DNA from: Sialis fuliginosa
Taxonomy: Eukaryota > Arthropoda > Insecta > Megaloptera > Sialidae
DNA length: 64,000 bases
NCBI GenBank assembly: GCA_961205875.1
Contig: OY540815.1
Location: 21,575,638 to 21,639,637 of the forward strand
Direction of reading: 5' to 3'
The notes beneath the pieces were generated by a model, which made no database searches, was not told the DNA's origin, and saw only the letters and a list, made by a program, of their open reading frames with translations. Made by a program: the position numbers and the translations under genes. Positions 34,386 through 45,971 of this stretch are shown here, piece after piece; positions within the stretch are counted from its first letter, which is position 1, and each line of letters opens with the position of its first letter.

Positions 34386-35666
34386 TTAAAGTGTAAAAAA
34401 ATGTTTAGAGGTGGCTATAATATTAATATTAATTAAATAATATGAAGCAAGCGTTCTTAAACCTTCATAGAAAAATTATTCAAACTAATTAAAAAACTAA
34501 AACTACTTTAGGAAGGTATAAGTTACTTATCCTAAGTACTTATTTTTGTTAGGTAATTTCCAGTTGTAATTATAAACGATGCCGTTCTATAAATTTTCTC
34601 ATTAGATTTTTACGGGCTGGCTTTAGTGTTGAAGCTTTCAACAAAAATCGATAACCAAAACAAAATAGTATTGATTTTATTTTGTCCTTATAGTCCGAGA
34701 GGTGAGCGACAAAATATTGCAATTACTTTATAAAGGCTGTTTTTTTGATATTACGTCACATTTGTGGTGTAGAGATACAGCCTGCCGCCAGTCAGCTAGT
34801 TTCGTTAGCGTTTGGCGTGGGGGCGACTTTATTTTTGTAAAAAATCGATACACGTTGAAACTACTTTATAAAATCTGAAAATTCATTTGTAAACAGTAAG
34901 TAAGTAAGAACCCCTTTTATCATAGTCAGCCTTCAAAATCGTCAGCAGCGCCGTTAAACTCGTTAAGTTAAACTATTACAAAGAACACAAATAAGTTTGT
35001 GTGTTTTTAAGGTATGCTAAAATGTTTTAATTTCAGTCGATTGCAACGAGTTTTAGATTTTGTATGTGTAAATAAATATTAAAAATTAAAAAAAATCTGT
35101 TAGTATTTTTCAGTGTTTCAAAATGTTTATTCAAATCAGAAAAATGAACACTTATGGAATCGACTTTGTGTCTGTCTGTCTGCTTGTCACATCCTTTTAA
35201 ATGGTGGACCAATAATAGACCTCAGTTAAAATTTAATTAATTAATTTTTTTTCTGTATTTTTCGAAAATAGTTTTAACGACGAAACTTTAAAATATAACT
35301 TAACATAGTCGAATAAATTAAAAACCTATACGGCAAGGAACATTAGTACATGTAGCTCGACTTGCACTTGACAAATTTTTAATAAGGTGCAATGAAATTC
35401 AGGAAATTGTTGGCCGTCTCTGTTATATTTTAATCAATGTCTACTACTTGAGTTTGTTGGAGAGGTTCCTGTTTGATGGAAAACCCAAACGCTCCCGGGT
35501 CTAAGAACAACGAGCGCCATCTGTACACGTAAACAACAACACGGAAGCCTTTGAAACAAGCTCGTTTAGAAACTGATATTCACTTGTTACTTGATTGTTA
35601 TATTAATAATTGTATGTATTTACGACCAGAACAAATAAACGCAGTCGTTCTGAAAATGATTCCAAA
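34386..35666. other. No gene seen
   Basis: Some GC-richer words (ggtgtagagatacagcctgc near 34765, acgctcccgggtctaagaac near 35490) without an exon structure. No repeat shared with the window was found. Confidence 0.45.
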
Positions 35667-36495
35667 TCAATTTTTTTATTACTTCCATTTTCGGGGCCAT
35701 CCATAAATTACGTCACACGTTAGGGGGGGGGGGGGGGTCAACGAAGTGTGACATTGTGTGACAAGGGGTCCTAAATTTCGTGACATTACATTTCAAAATA
35801 TATTGTAGACATTTTAAACATTTAAATAATTTTAAGGTGTAAAATTGCAAAATATGTGACATCACACTAGGTAGGGGGGGGGGTCTCACAAATGTGACCA
35901 GCTGTGACAAGGACGAGGGGGGGAGGGTAAAAAAAACATGAAATTCGTGTGACATAATTTATGGATGGCCCCTTCTGAAAGAAATGGAAGTATTGTATGT
36001 AATATCGTCGAAAAATCGTGTCCAAGATAAAAGCAGATTCTGATTGTACTAACTTCAAAACGTAAAGAAAAGTTGATTTTCGCATGACGGCTGTGCGTGT
36101 GTCTGTGTGTCTGAATGTAAAATTTTATTTCGTTCACGATAACTACTGTAAAAATACACCGATTTGAATTATTTTTGGGGAAAATGTTTGTCTTAGTAAG
36201 TATTCCAGAACAATTGACTTTAGTACTAATCGGATTAGGGGTCTTAGAAATATTCGAAATTTTGTAACTTTTTTCGTCTAAAAAGTGAACGTTGCGAGTA
36301 TTATCTCACTTATTTTGATAAGACTTGGTACATTTGTAATTCAATTTAACTTAAGGGACATTTATTATCTGTACGTGCCTAAACAGTTTTTGAAAGGCTG
36401 AAAACCAACCTCAAAATTTGAATTTTAAATGCTAATTAATACGTCACAAATGTAACTAAATTCAAATTGTCAAATTAGTTATTCTAATTTGATAT
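35667..36495 (+). repeat. Dispersed repeat (TTCTGAAAGAAATGGAAGTA family), copy 1, interrupted
   Basis: Matches 59603-60075 in order and orientation: ttctgaaagaaatggaagta, gaaaaatcgtgtcc, aaaacgtaaagaaaagtt, tttggggaaaatgtttgtct, ctaatcggattaggg, tcacttattttgataagact. A 280-bp element (35693-35972) sits near its left edge and is absent from the other copy. Confidence 0.88.
35693..35972. mobile_element. MITE, GGGGCCATCCATAAATTACG ends, TTC target duplication
   Basis: GGGGCCATCCATAAATTACG at 35693 is mirrored by cataatttatggatggcccc ending at 35972; gtgtgac / gtcacac words and long G runs (35725, 35875) lie between. It is flanked by TTC on both sides (35690-35692 and 35973-35975), confirmed by the uninterrupted copy at 59626. 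Frames on the minus strand across it are artefacts of the inverted ends. Confidence 0.88.
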
Positions 36496-37119
36496 AATTC
36501 GGACATTAGAATATTAATATTTATAATACAAAGGTGAGTTTTATTTCTGAAAAATTCCATTGAAACTATTCATATATTAAAAATTATTTAAAAAGATATT
36601 AAAGAACATGGAAGTCATGTCTGTATTATGCTTCCTACGTTAGCTACCGCTGCAATCTTAAATGAAACAGACTATAGCGAGTACTGTGCAATTACTTAGC
36701 AGATATTTTTTTAACGAACATAAAAATTACTTTATTACATAAAAATATCAGTTGACATGTGATTTATTGTTTAAAATTGAAGATCGTTTTTATGAACAAT
36801 ATTGGAAGCGAACGTAAATAATTGGCCGTCAAGCTAACTACTTTTTAATATTTAACAAGCTTTAATGTTTCATTGAAACGTACCCATTACTTTTTATAAA
36901 GGGATAAATCAATCGTGAAATTTTCTTTGATCTTGGCAATATCCCTTTTAATTGGATTAGATCAACATTGTGTTGTATTTATCAGTTTAATATTTATTAA
37001 TATTATCTCTCGTTTTTATTTAAATATTAATAATTGTTAATGGATTCTGGTTTTAAAGTTAATATAAAACTGATTTACAAATGTATTGTCCAATGAATCA
37101 CTTTTTACTGCCCCTTATT
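36496..37119. other. No gene seen; one terminus repeat
   Basis: gcgagtactgtgcaattact then tagcagatattttttt at 36678-36716 is another copy of the terminus repeat first seen at 242. Confidence 0.5.
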
Positions 37120-37319
37120 TACACTGAAAGAAATATCGTTCATTAATATTATGAAACGCATTCAACAACTATGAATTCATAGTAATAATGATATTAAAGT
37201 AAAAATTCATTTAATGTAAAAAAATAATGAATTTTTACTTAAATATAAAGTATTTCTTCATTATTACTATGAATTCATGGTTGTTTAATACGTTTCATAA
37301 TATTAATTCTTTCAGTGTA
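37120..37319. mobile_element. 200-bp palindromic MITE, TACACTGAAAGAA ends
   Basis: TACACTGAAAGAA at 37120 and TTCTTTCAGTGTA ending at 37319. Inverted homology continues inward through ttaatattatgaaacg, caactatgaattcatagtaa and cattatt, so nearly the full element is self-complementary. TA ends. Confidence 0.88.
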
Positions 37320-39048
37320 CTTCTGTCTAAAATGGAACTAGTTTTTTTTTAACTGTCCCGAAGTTATTCATTTTATGTAAACAAAGGTCTGCATAAAATT
37401 TCTTTATTTTTATTTTCCATAATTACTACAACCATATTTACTAAAACATTTCACTTGAGTTGACAAAAGTAAACATCCGTTTCCGATTTAGTAATTACAT
37501 ATAAGAAAATTCATTTGGTACATGTTGTAGAGAATATTATTATTATTATTCTCAGTATTACGTATAAGAAAGTCCCGTGTGTTCCATGGCAGATATTTTT
37601 GTGTAAATTTTCATCAAAATAATAATAAGAGTAAATGTTTTCGGTTTTTGTCTTCAAAAATATTAAGTGTACATTAAAATTATTTAAGAACTTAAAATTT
37701 AAATTTCCATGTCTGTAAGTTCCACCGTTTTCGCTGTTTTGCGTTGAAAGTCCGACAGCAAATACACATAAGTCATTGAGATAATGGCCGTAAACGAGTA
37801 ATTCCGTTGAAATCTCAAGTTGGAATTTTTTTATGATTGCTATACTTTATTATATACTACATGTAGGTACATTTATAAAAAAAAAGTAAAAAATCTTGAG
37901 GAAATATATTTAAAATAAACTGCCTTAGTCGGCACAAGACTTTTTTATACATTAAGATACAAAAGAAATTACTTAAACACTTTCTGCTGATAAATTGAAT
38001 ATAAACTAGATTACATTAATTGTTGTTTTTGTTAATATTTGAGATATCTTTTAATTCTATTATGGGATTTTTTTTATAAATCGGTATAATATTTTTTTTG
38101 TTTACAAAAATGTTATTTTGTCAAAGGCTTCTAATTTATTTGATATTTCAACAGTTTAACACGTTTTATAAATATATTTAATTGATAGTTGTAATAATAA
38201 ATGATTTTATTTTCATAGATATTATAAAATATTATTAAAATTATTTTTAAATAAAAAATTAAAAATAGTATTTTTTAGTCAATTTATAAAACATACAAAA
38301 AAAAGAACAGGGCATAAATTATAAAAAAAAAACGTTCTCTACAACTTTAATTATAAATATTTTTTTCTATTATTAACCATTTGAAATAAAATAAAAATTA
38401 ATGGTTATTTTCTTATACATTTTTTTTAAATTATGATTACAACAAAAATTTGTACCTAAAACATTTTTTTCTAAAAATAATTGGAAAAATTTTAAAAATA
38501 AAGAAAATCGATTATTTCCCAAATAAAAAAATTGGAGGGAAAATGAACAGAACATAAATTATAGATAAGAGCAGTTAATATAGTACATTTCATGTATGTA
38601 TAAAAAAAGTAAAAACAATATAAAATATATACTAACTTTATAAGTATCTATAATTAATCAACGAACTCAGTAGATACTTACTTAAGTACGCTACAAACAC
38701 ACTTAAGAAAACTAATTTTTTCAAACATACGATCATCACAAAGTTTTAGTCAAGTGAGTTTTGGTGGTGAAAGCTACTAGTTTTGTGGGGGTAGTCTTGG
38801 GCAAACTTGAAGCGTTTGTGTAATAAATCAAGCTAACGCCGAAGAAGTGGTGTTAGTCCGGTAGACTCCGGACTAATTAACAGGAGAATCACCGCACCCG
38901 ATCGATTGCAACCACAGAAATTTCATATTTCATATTACATGTATACATATTATTACATTATTATGAAAAATACTTACTTTGAGTTTCAAGATTGGAACTT
39001 TTCTTATAAACATTAAAGAAATTAGTAATTTATAATGTGTACGTACTA
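37320..39048. other. No gene seen
   Basis: One of the longest featureless stretches. GC-richer words near 38830-38910 (gctaacgccgaagaagtggt, ccgcacccgatcgattgc) do not form an exon with usable splice sites. Confidence 0.5.
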
Positions 39049-39711
39049 TAGGGGAAGAGAAGGCAAAACGACCAACATTTTTTGTTGCATTTTAGGAGAC
39101 ATATCTAAAGATGGGTTAAGTGAAAAAAAAATGTAAGTAAACTTTTGGAGAGTGTATCCCATAGATTGAAAAGTGAAAGTACTAATTAAAAACTACATTC
39201 TGGATTTTTTACATTAATAATTTAGAAAATAGAAGTGGGGGGCGCTCTGATAACGAATTTGAACGCAAATATATCGTGACTGAAGGGTTAAAATCAAAAG
39301 ATCTTCTAATATTTTTTGTTGCATTTTAGGAGACCTATCTAATGGAATAAGTGAAAAAAAATTTTTTTTAATATAAGGGGGTCCAAAAAATGTTTGTTTT
39401 CAAAAATCTCATAATTTCTGTTTTTGGGTTATCGATCTACGTCCGTATACCATATTTTATTTTAATTTTATATAGACAGACGGACAGAACGAGACTATAA
39501 AGGTTCATAATTTTCTACGGAACTCTAAAAATTAATGTATACCTATTATGTAATAATATCGGTCCATTTTACCTTGCTATGAAGGTAAAATGAACCAAAA
39601 TTAATAATTAATAGATATAATTAAGATTCATAATGTTATAAACAAGTTTATATTTTCTATGAAAAAAACTCGTTTTTTATTTAATGGGGTATTTTGCATT
39701 CTGTTCCCCTA
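39049..39711. mobile_element. TIR element, TAGGGGAAGAGAAGGCAAAA ends, carrying another repeat
   Basis: TAGGGGAAGAGAAGGCAAAA at 39049 is mirrored by attttgcattctgttcccct then A at 39711 (about 18 of 20 positions pair). Most of the interior (39085-39535) is a copy of the CTACGGAACCCTAAA repeat, apparently inserted later. A lone related end (taggggaaagtgggttatta) is at 20544. Confidence 0.65.
39085..39535 (+). repeat. Dispersed repeat (GTTTTCTACGGAACCCTAAA family), copy 2
   Basis: ttgttgcattttaggagaca, ggcgctctgataacgaattt, atatcgtgactgaagggtta, cagacggacagaac and tttctacggaactctaaaaa. The ttgttgcattttaggagac word occurs twice, so part is internally duplicated. Confidence 0.82.
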
Positions 39712-40478
39712 CGTGTATTATAAAAGAATATTCAATATCCAGATACAACTGGGATCAAGTTAACTGTGTTCTACTGTACACAAAACGCAAAAGTAAGTAT
39801 ATACAAGTAAACAAACAAACCGAAGAATAAAAATAAAAATTTTAAATTATTGATTTGGCAAACAGAAGTCAAGGCGGCCAGTAAGGCAATTTAAAATCGT
39901 GCGTTCATTTTTTTCCCAAGTAAATTACAGAGCCAACTTTCGACTCGCCTTGTTTACAAATTGAAATTCAACAAGCCATGAGTGTCTCATAAGATTACCT
40001 TTATTAGAATATAAAAACGGCGGGTAATGTATTCCTTAATTTGACGTCGAGCGCTGTATCCAAGGGAGCGTCTACGAATTTTTTCAATGAGGGGTGAAAT
40101 TACTGTTTGCTCGGTATGTCTTCCAGAATAATGATATAATACCGAACCAGAAACTCGATACCGGTAATAAAACTGGGATTTCTCTTAAACAATTTTCTTC
40201 CAGTAAAATTCAAAATTATATGGAAAATATGTAAAATAAATATTTTATTTTTTTATGTTTGTATTTTATGCACTGGTGAAGCGTCCATGGAAGCAGGGGA
40301 AGCAGTGCTACCCTTAGTTTATGGGTAAATTAATACATAACTGTGTTTTCAGTTAATAAATAATTTAAAAATATTATTAGAATATTCATCTTTATGCGCA
40401 ACTCAAACATTTTAACTAAAACTCAAAAATAGCATTTAATATTAATTTACATGATCAATTATAAAACTATAATACCTC
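39712..40478. other. No gene seen; left flank of palindrome copy 2
   Basis: From 40350 (cagttaataaataatttaaa) the sequence parallels 17008-17135, the flank of palindrome copy 1. The earlier part is unassigned. Confidence 0.55.
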
Positions 40479-41168
40479 TACTCTTATTTTTTTGTATTTT
40501 AGTCGATATTTGTATGACGAGTTGCAGGAAATTTCACTAAAATTTTTTGAATTTTTAATTTCGTTAAAAGTATGTTTATTGTATAGAAAATGACGTGAAA
40601 AGTTGTTTGTTTCAAACCGGCAGGTCTGTATCTCAAACCGTTCTTGAGATATAGCCTCTCAAAGTTTCAGTTTTTTCAAAATTTTGAAGAAAAATGGCCC
40701 TAACTTTTGAACGCGTGGTCGGAATTGATTTTAGTTGACGGATTTGGAATCAGCGTGTCAAAATCTATGTAATGACATGTATAATACCTTAAAACTCGGG
40801 AAAAAAAAATTCGCGAAAAATCGAAAAAATTCAAAGGGGTATACCTTAAAAAAATGTCGATTTTTGACGAAAATTTTTTTGTCGGATTTTAAAGTATTAT
40901 ACATGTCATTATATAGATTTTGACATGCTGATTCCAAATCCGTCAACTAAAATCAATTTCGACCACACGTTCAAAAGTTATGGCCTTTTTTCTCCAAAAA
41001 TTTGAAGAAACTAAAACTTTGAAAGGCTATATCTCAAGAACGGTTTGAGATACAGACCTGCGGTTTGAAACAAACAACTTTTCACGTCATTTTCTATACA
41101 ATAAACATACTTTTAACCAAATCAAAAATTCAAAAAATTTTAGTGAAATTTCCTGCAGTGAACTTCAC
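40479..41168. repeat. ~690-bp near-perfect palindrome (copy 2)
   Basis: Arms mirror around GGTATACC at 40838-40845. Same landmarks as copy 1 (aaaccgttcttgagatatag, ttttagttgacggatttg, and inverses). The right outer edge is broken: after 41168 a second, direct piece of the outer edge (taatacctctacgtcttatt) follows. Matching 62-codon frames on both strands result from symmetry. Confidence 0.92.
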
Positions 41169-41937
41169 TATAATACCTCTACGTCTTATTTTAATCGGTA
41201 TTTGTATAAAATAATTGATAAAAGTATAATCGTGTAATCGGCGAACGTACTTTTAGAAGAGCCCTGAAGATGTCCACTGCAATGTGTGACGAAACGTGGG
41301 CCGATAACACGACCAAACCGACGCGGCTTACACCCAGAAGCCAGGATCCACAACAAATATTTCTTCTTTATAGACACGTGTAAAATTTAACTACGGTATA
41401 TAGGGAAATTAATGGATTCAGACACAGGTCAAAATTTGATCTTCGATACCTTTTAAGATATTTGTTGTGTTTTTGCAGCGCCACTGTCGTGACCTGCTCA
41501 TTTCATTTTTAACTTGTATGTATTGGATTATGCGAATATCAAAGGAAAGTCCCCCCCCACCCGCTTCCAGTTTCGAAGCCATTAGATTTTTTTCATTAAT
41601 TTTCAGTTGCGAGTATACCTACACACTTTGTTGAGTTTTTCAATACATTATCATATAATTATTTTTATATTAAATATCGCCGCGTTGCGAACTAAAGTTT
41701 GATTTGGTGTCATTATTTTTTTATGAATATATAATTAATTTTTTTTATCTTTTTTAAATATGATCATCCTTATACAGGGGTTCTAAACCAGATATACATA
41801 GACCCCCAATACATAAATTATTTTTCGTAATCTTTAATTTAGGTAAATAAAATTACTTTGAAATGAATCTTCATTTTATAGCCCCCACATTCTACCATGG
41901 GTTATTGGACCAGACGTCCCGCTAACTCCTTGTTTTA
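41169..41937. other. No gene seen; unassigned repeat-like fragment
   Basis: 41255-41370 is GC-richer and reads like the tail of a retroelement (gccctgaagatgtccactgc, acgaaacgtgggccgataac, acacccagaagccaggatcc). No coding frame was recognised. A C run lies near 41552. Confidence 0.45.
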
Positions 41938-42160
41938 ATTTTGCTTCCTCGCAATATCGAAGATACGAGAAGCTTTGTGATCGTTTTAAAATGAGAAAAA
42001 AATTCAAAATTTTAAATTGATCTTTCCGTTTCAGGTTAAGATAAACACTTTTCGTTCTGTCTCTGTGTGTGTGTGTCTGTCTGTCTGTATGTCACACGAT
42101 AACTCTAGAATCATTGAACCGATATTAATGAAACTTGGTTGGATGGTTGGGTTTGTAGTA
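41938..42160 (+). repeat. Dispersed repeat (CTTCCTCGCAATATCGAAGA family), copy 1
   Basis: cttcctcgcaatatcgaaga, tacgagaagctttgtgatcg, tttccgtttcaggttaagat, acacttttcgttctgtctct, then a GT/CTGT microsatellite and gaaacttggttggatggttg. Other copies: 50486-50640, 51841-51915 (inverted), 56556-56745. Confidence 0.82.
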
Positions 42161-42363
42161 AATGAAAAATTACTTCCCAGTTTATAAAAAATAAAGTGAC
42201 AATGACAACAGTAACAAAATGGTAATTTTCACATTGAATACGTTAAATACCTGAATATTCTCTCGTTTTAGAAAACATAATATAACTGTCAAATACAATT
42301 TTAATTTAATTTTAAAATATCGCTTTTATTCCAATAACAAAACATTTCGATAACTGGTAATTA

Positions 42364-42732
42364 TACAGGGGCATTTAAAGTATTACAAATTATCTCAGAA
42401 TGTTCAAACCATTTTTTTAAATACATCTACACTCTTTCTCTAAAGTTGACGGTTTCCTAGTAAAAAAATCTTGAAAGTTCAAAATCTCGAATTGTTTTAT
42501 TAAATTATTTGTCCAAAAAAAGTATTTAATAAAAGATACGTGTTTTTTCACATAGAATAAGATTACTTAATAAAAACTATAAGTTCCAATAAAAAAAAAT
42601 AAAGTTGACCTTCAAATAACCTTCAAGGCTACGTAATAATAATAAATGAATATTACTATTCGATTTCTCCCTTAAACATTTTTTTTCAAATATTGAATGG
42701 TTCTGAGATAAAAATTAATGATTCACCCTGTA
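42364..42732. mobile_element. TIR element, TACAGGG ends
   Basis: TACAGGGGCATTTAAAG at 42364 and gattcaccctgta ending at 42732. Inner matches atctcagaatgttcaaacc / tattgaatggttctgagat. About 369 bp, non-coding, TA-flanked. Imperfect ends indicate age. Confidence 0.6.
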
Positions 42733-43770
42733 TATCTTATTATTATATAATATACAATAGACTTTTGACCTATTTTTGTTACAATTTCATTATCAATACT
42801 GTTATTTGTATGTTTAGTACGAAATTAAAACTTTTATTAATAAAGTTTTGAAAAAAAGTCCTCACCAAACTGGAGCTAAACAAAAGTTTTGAACATGCCA
42901 AAAGATTTATTATTCTGTGCCCCTGTTTAATAAGCCATTGAAATTCTATAGACCTTGAAACAAAGGCGACTTTGTGTTTTAAATTAAAAAGAAATCTGAT
43001 AACGTCCTTTTATTTCATAGGTCATCATTTTGCTCTAACTAACAAATTTTTAACATTGTCTTAACTAAATTGTGATTTCATTGTTTTATTCGTTAATGTA
43101 AATTAGCAAATTTAAACAAAACGTAACAAATTTTATTATTTTTCTTCTGACAACCCATTAACTTTAACTAATTTCTTTTTAATGGATAAATGTGGTATTG
43201 AAAAAAAAAATTTTCGGTGTAATTCTGTAATTTTGATTATATGCAACATAAAATCAACATTTTCTGTTAAAAACTGAATTTTGTGATTTGTGAATACAAT
43301 AAAAATTTGATGCCATGAATTTTACTTCTTTTGTTTTGTTTATAATCTTGATTTAAAAAAAAGCGATTATTGCAAGTATATTTTTTAAATAATCTGTTTA
43401 TAATACACCAATCAAGTTTTGGTTGAATCCCTGTTAATTTCATGTTTGATTTTTTAATCTCGTCACACTGAACTAAAAAAGCTTAACACAGATTAATTTA
43501 TTTTTTGACAGAAATATGCAAAAATAATACTACTTATCAAAATATGCAAAAAAAGTCTGAAATTTGCGATATAATTCAGGCCTTAATAATAACATACAGT
43601 AGCGGACTAATAAAAGTTGGTACCCGGGTTGGAATGTTAATTATGCACACATACCCTCCCCAAAAAAACATTTTTTTGAAAACTATTTTTCACAAATATA
43701 AAATTAAATTTTCTTAAGTCATAAGTTGACACCTGAATAGGTTTTTTAATTACTTTATTTTATGTTTCAG
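42733..43770. other. No further exon; intron or flank upstream of the Sidestep exon
   Basis: AT-rich up to the acceptor at 43770. The frame 43505-43717 lacks splice logic and matches nothing recognised. Confidence 0.5.
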
Positions 43771-43903
43771 TAAGCATGGTGCGCGTACAGACACTAGCTG
43801 GAGACACAGCGCGACTGGGATGCGAACTGCGACCTCCTGCCGACGATGACAAGGTTACTTTTGTTGTCTGGTATCGGCACCAAAATGAAACGCCTGTCGG
43901 AAC
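43771..43903 (+). CDS. Sidestep-family Ig receptor, internal exon (first half of V-set domain)
   Basis: Internal exon of a cell-surface immunoglobulin protein of the insect Sidestep family, which bind Beat-family receptors in axon guidance and synapse matching. It follows a pyrimidine-rich acceptor (tatgtttcag) and ends at a strong donor (gtaagt at 43904). Two bases complete a codon from the previous exon, then 43 codons run from SMVRVQTLAGDTARLGCEL through DDDKVTFVVWYRHQNETPVG, and two bases (AC) carry into the next exon. It supplies the B-strand cysteine (LGCEL), the core tryptophan (VVWYR) and an N-glycosylation sequon (NET). It is far more GC-rich than its surroundings. The ATG at 43776 is internal to the domain, not a start. 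The exon with the signal peptide is not visible upstream. The family call is strong when read with the next exon; the exact paralogue is not determined. Confidence 0.9.
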
Positions 43904-43980
43904 GTAAGTATAAAACTAATTCATATTTATAGATTAGAGAGGTTACGTATAAATAATTTTTAAGTAGGTACTTATAGTTG

Positions 43981-44405
43981 CCCGGGAAAAAATTTCAGAT
44001 CTGAAGTGATCTCGGTTGATCTTCATTTTGGAACAAATCAGATCTTTGTAGATAAATAAACTTTTGTCTACCTTAAATAACAAATTAATACACATATACT
44101 ATATAGAAACCTTGTTTGTAATTTAATCAATTAATAAAAAAATTGTACAGAAACGTATTAAATGATATTTGAGGCCCGTGTATTAAATTAATAAATAAAT
44201 TCACAACTCACCCCCTGTCACAGATGAAGGGTTGTAATTGGTCTCATTCGATCCAGCGGGAAAAATACTTCGGGATACTAGGTGAATTTTTCTCTGTTTC
44301 ACTACTTATGGTATTCATTATAGAAAATCGTAAATATCTCGACTCCTGTGCAAGATAGAGGGTTGTTTTGCCCCTCACACCCTTAGATTTGAAATTTTTT
44401 CCCGG
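43981..44405. mobile_element. TIR element (CCCGGGAAAAAATTTC) in the Sidestep intron
   Basis: 22-bp inverted termini, CCCGGGAAAAAATTTCAGAT on the left and its near-perfect reverse complement ending TTTTTTCCCGGG on the right, enclose about 425 bp without a coding frame. This fits a non-autonomous DNA transposon. No clear target duplication was identified, so the superfamily is open. Confidence 0.6.
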
Positions 44406-45030
44406 GTACTTTATTTTTATTCGATTATTTTTAAAAACCGTCAATTTTCTTGTCATAAACTTTTTACTTAACACATTTAGTCAAAATTTTATTCTCTGAA
44501 ACTGCAATAATATAATTTTAGACTGTAATGTAATATAATACTCAATATAAATTATGTATACCCTAAAAATATATTACAGTACAAAAAAAAAAAAAAAACA
44601 ACAGCATCGTGTCTTTTTGACAAAAGTGCAATAAACCCTATACATTTTTAACCCTATACTGCACAGTGATGCATATTTACATTACACATGTTTTCCGCCT
44701 TAAAATTTACAAAGAAAAAACAATAGAATGTAAGTGAAAAAAACCTAATGCAGCTCCACATCCTCCACAAGACGTACGACTGGATAATATTAGTAATTTT
44801 CCAATTTGGAATGCTACAAGACTGCGATGTAAAAACCCTACATGCAAAGCACAAACGTATTATATTCTTTGTGAAAAATGTCAAATTGCTTTATGTTTTA
44901 ACAAAGACAAAAATTGTTTTAAATCTTTCCATAAAATATAAATATATTCTTAATTAGATTTACTCAAATGTATACCAATGCATATATGAATCATAACATA
45001 TGTATTTTTCAAAAAAAAAAATATATATAC

Positions 45031-45463
45031 ATTCATGATGAAAGGAACAAATTCGTTTAAAATTCAGATAATTATTTTGTGCAAAAACACTCGAACGTGT
45101 CGATTAGTATTTTTAGTTGCGGATTTTTTGACATAAGAAAATTGTATACAGGGTATCTCAAGAAGAACATATACAGTCATTATTGATTTTTTTAAATAGA
45201 ACACTCTATATATTATGTCATTTTTGAATTGTACTGTGTATTCTGAACACTTTTTGTATAACATACCATTTCTCTAAAATCAGCGGTTTTCGGAATAATG
45301 ACGTTTGAAAATTGACATTTTAAAATACACACAAGTCAAATAAAATGTATACAATTTTCTTATGTCAAAAAATTCACGACTAAAAATACTAATCGACGTG
45401 TTCGAGCGTTTTTGCACAAAATAATTACCTGAATTTGTTCCTTTCATCATGAACGCACTGTAT
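45031..45463. mobile_element. Fold-back element with ~110-bp inverted arms in the Sidestep intron
   Basis: The left arm 45031-45148 (starting ATTCATGATGAAAGGAAC) reappears inverted at 45345-45452 (ending GTTCCTTTCATCATGAA). The arms match closely over about 110 bp, including TCGATTAGTATTTTTAGT and its complement. A loop of about 200 bp separates them. It is probably a MITE; the outer edge resembles tacagtgcgttcatgatg on the right and has lost a few bases on the left. Confidence 0.7.
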
Positions 45464-45971
45464 AAACTTAAAGTTAATTTTTTAAATATATTATTCCTAA
45501 CATGCACTTACATAGATTTACACCATTTCTAATAAAACAAAATTTTAAAGTGTAGGGTTAAATACGAAGTGTTTTAAAACACCATTTGTTTTTTTTTGTC
45601 ATTACAGTATATTTTTTCCGCAAATGCACTATTTTAAGGAAGTATGGCAGGTATCTAATTTCAACGAGAAATAGTTAAATTTGGTGAAGTTACTCCTTTA
45701 TAAATCTTAAGTACCCACACAAAATTTCAAAAAGGTTTTAAACAAAAGTATTTTTATAGTTTATGTAGTATACAAACCAATTTGACTATCTTATAAGCAT
45801 TTAAAGATATTAATCGTTCATTGCATTTAGATTTACATTATTTTTGACTCCGACTGTACGTGCCATACATCCTTAAAGTCAGTTAATTATTGTTTAGTTT
45901 AAATCTCACCCGATTAATTTTTTTTTCACTATGATTTGAAAATCAGTTTTTATGCTAATCGTTTCTTCCAG

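Larger units (their letters stand above)
43904..45971 (+). other. Intron splitting the Ig V-set domain
   Basis: GT...AG intron of 2068 bases between the two Sidestep-family exons, inserted inside a Thr codon after its second base. It divides the Ig fold between the tryptophan core and the YDLRG strand. It holds two inverted-repeat elements (43981-44405 and 45031-45463), a poly-A run near 44583, and no further exon that I can see. Confidence 0.85.

Noticed and set aside
35713..36137. Overlapping Pro-rich minus-strand frames
   Set aside because: They are produced by the G runs and inverted ends of the GGGGCC MITE.
41261..41315. Hammerhead-ribozyme-like core (CTGAAGA ... GACGAAAC)
   Set aside because: There is an extra U before the helix II pairing, the helix carries a mismatch, the U expected after helix III (CGTG/CACG) is A, and no helix I partner follows. 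Probably a retroelement tail fragment.
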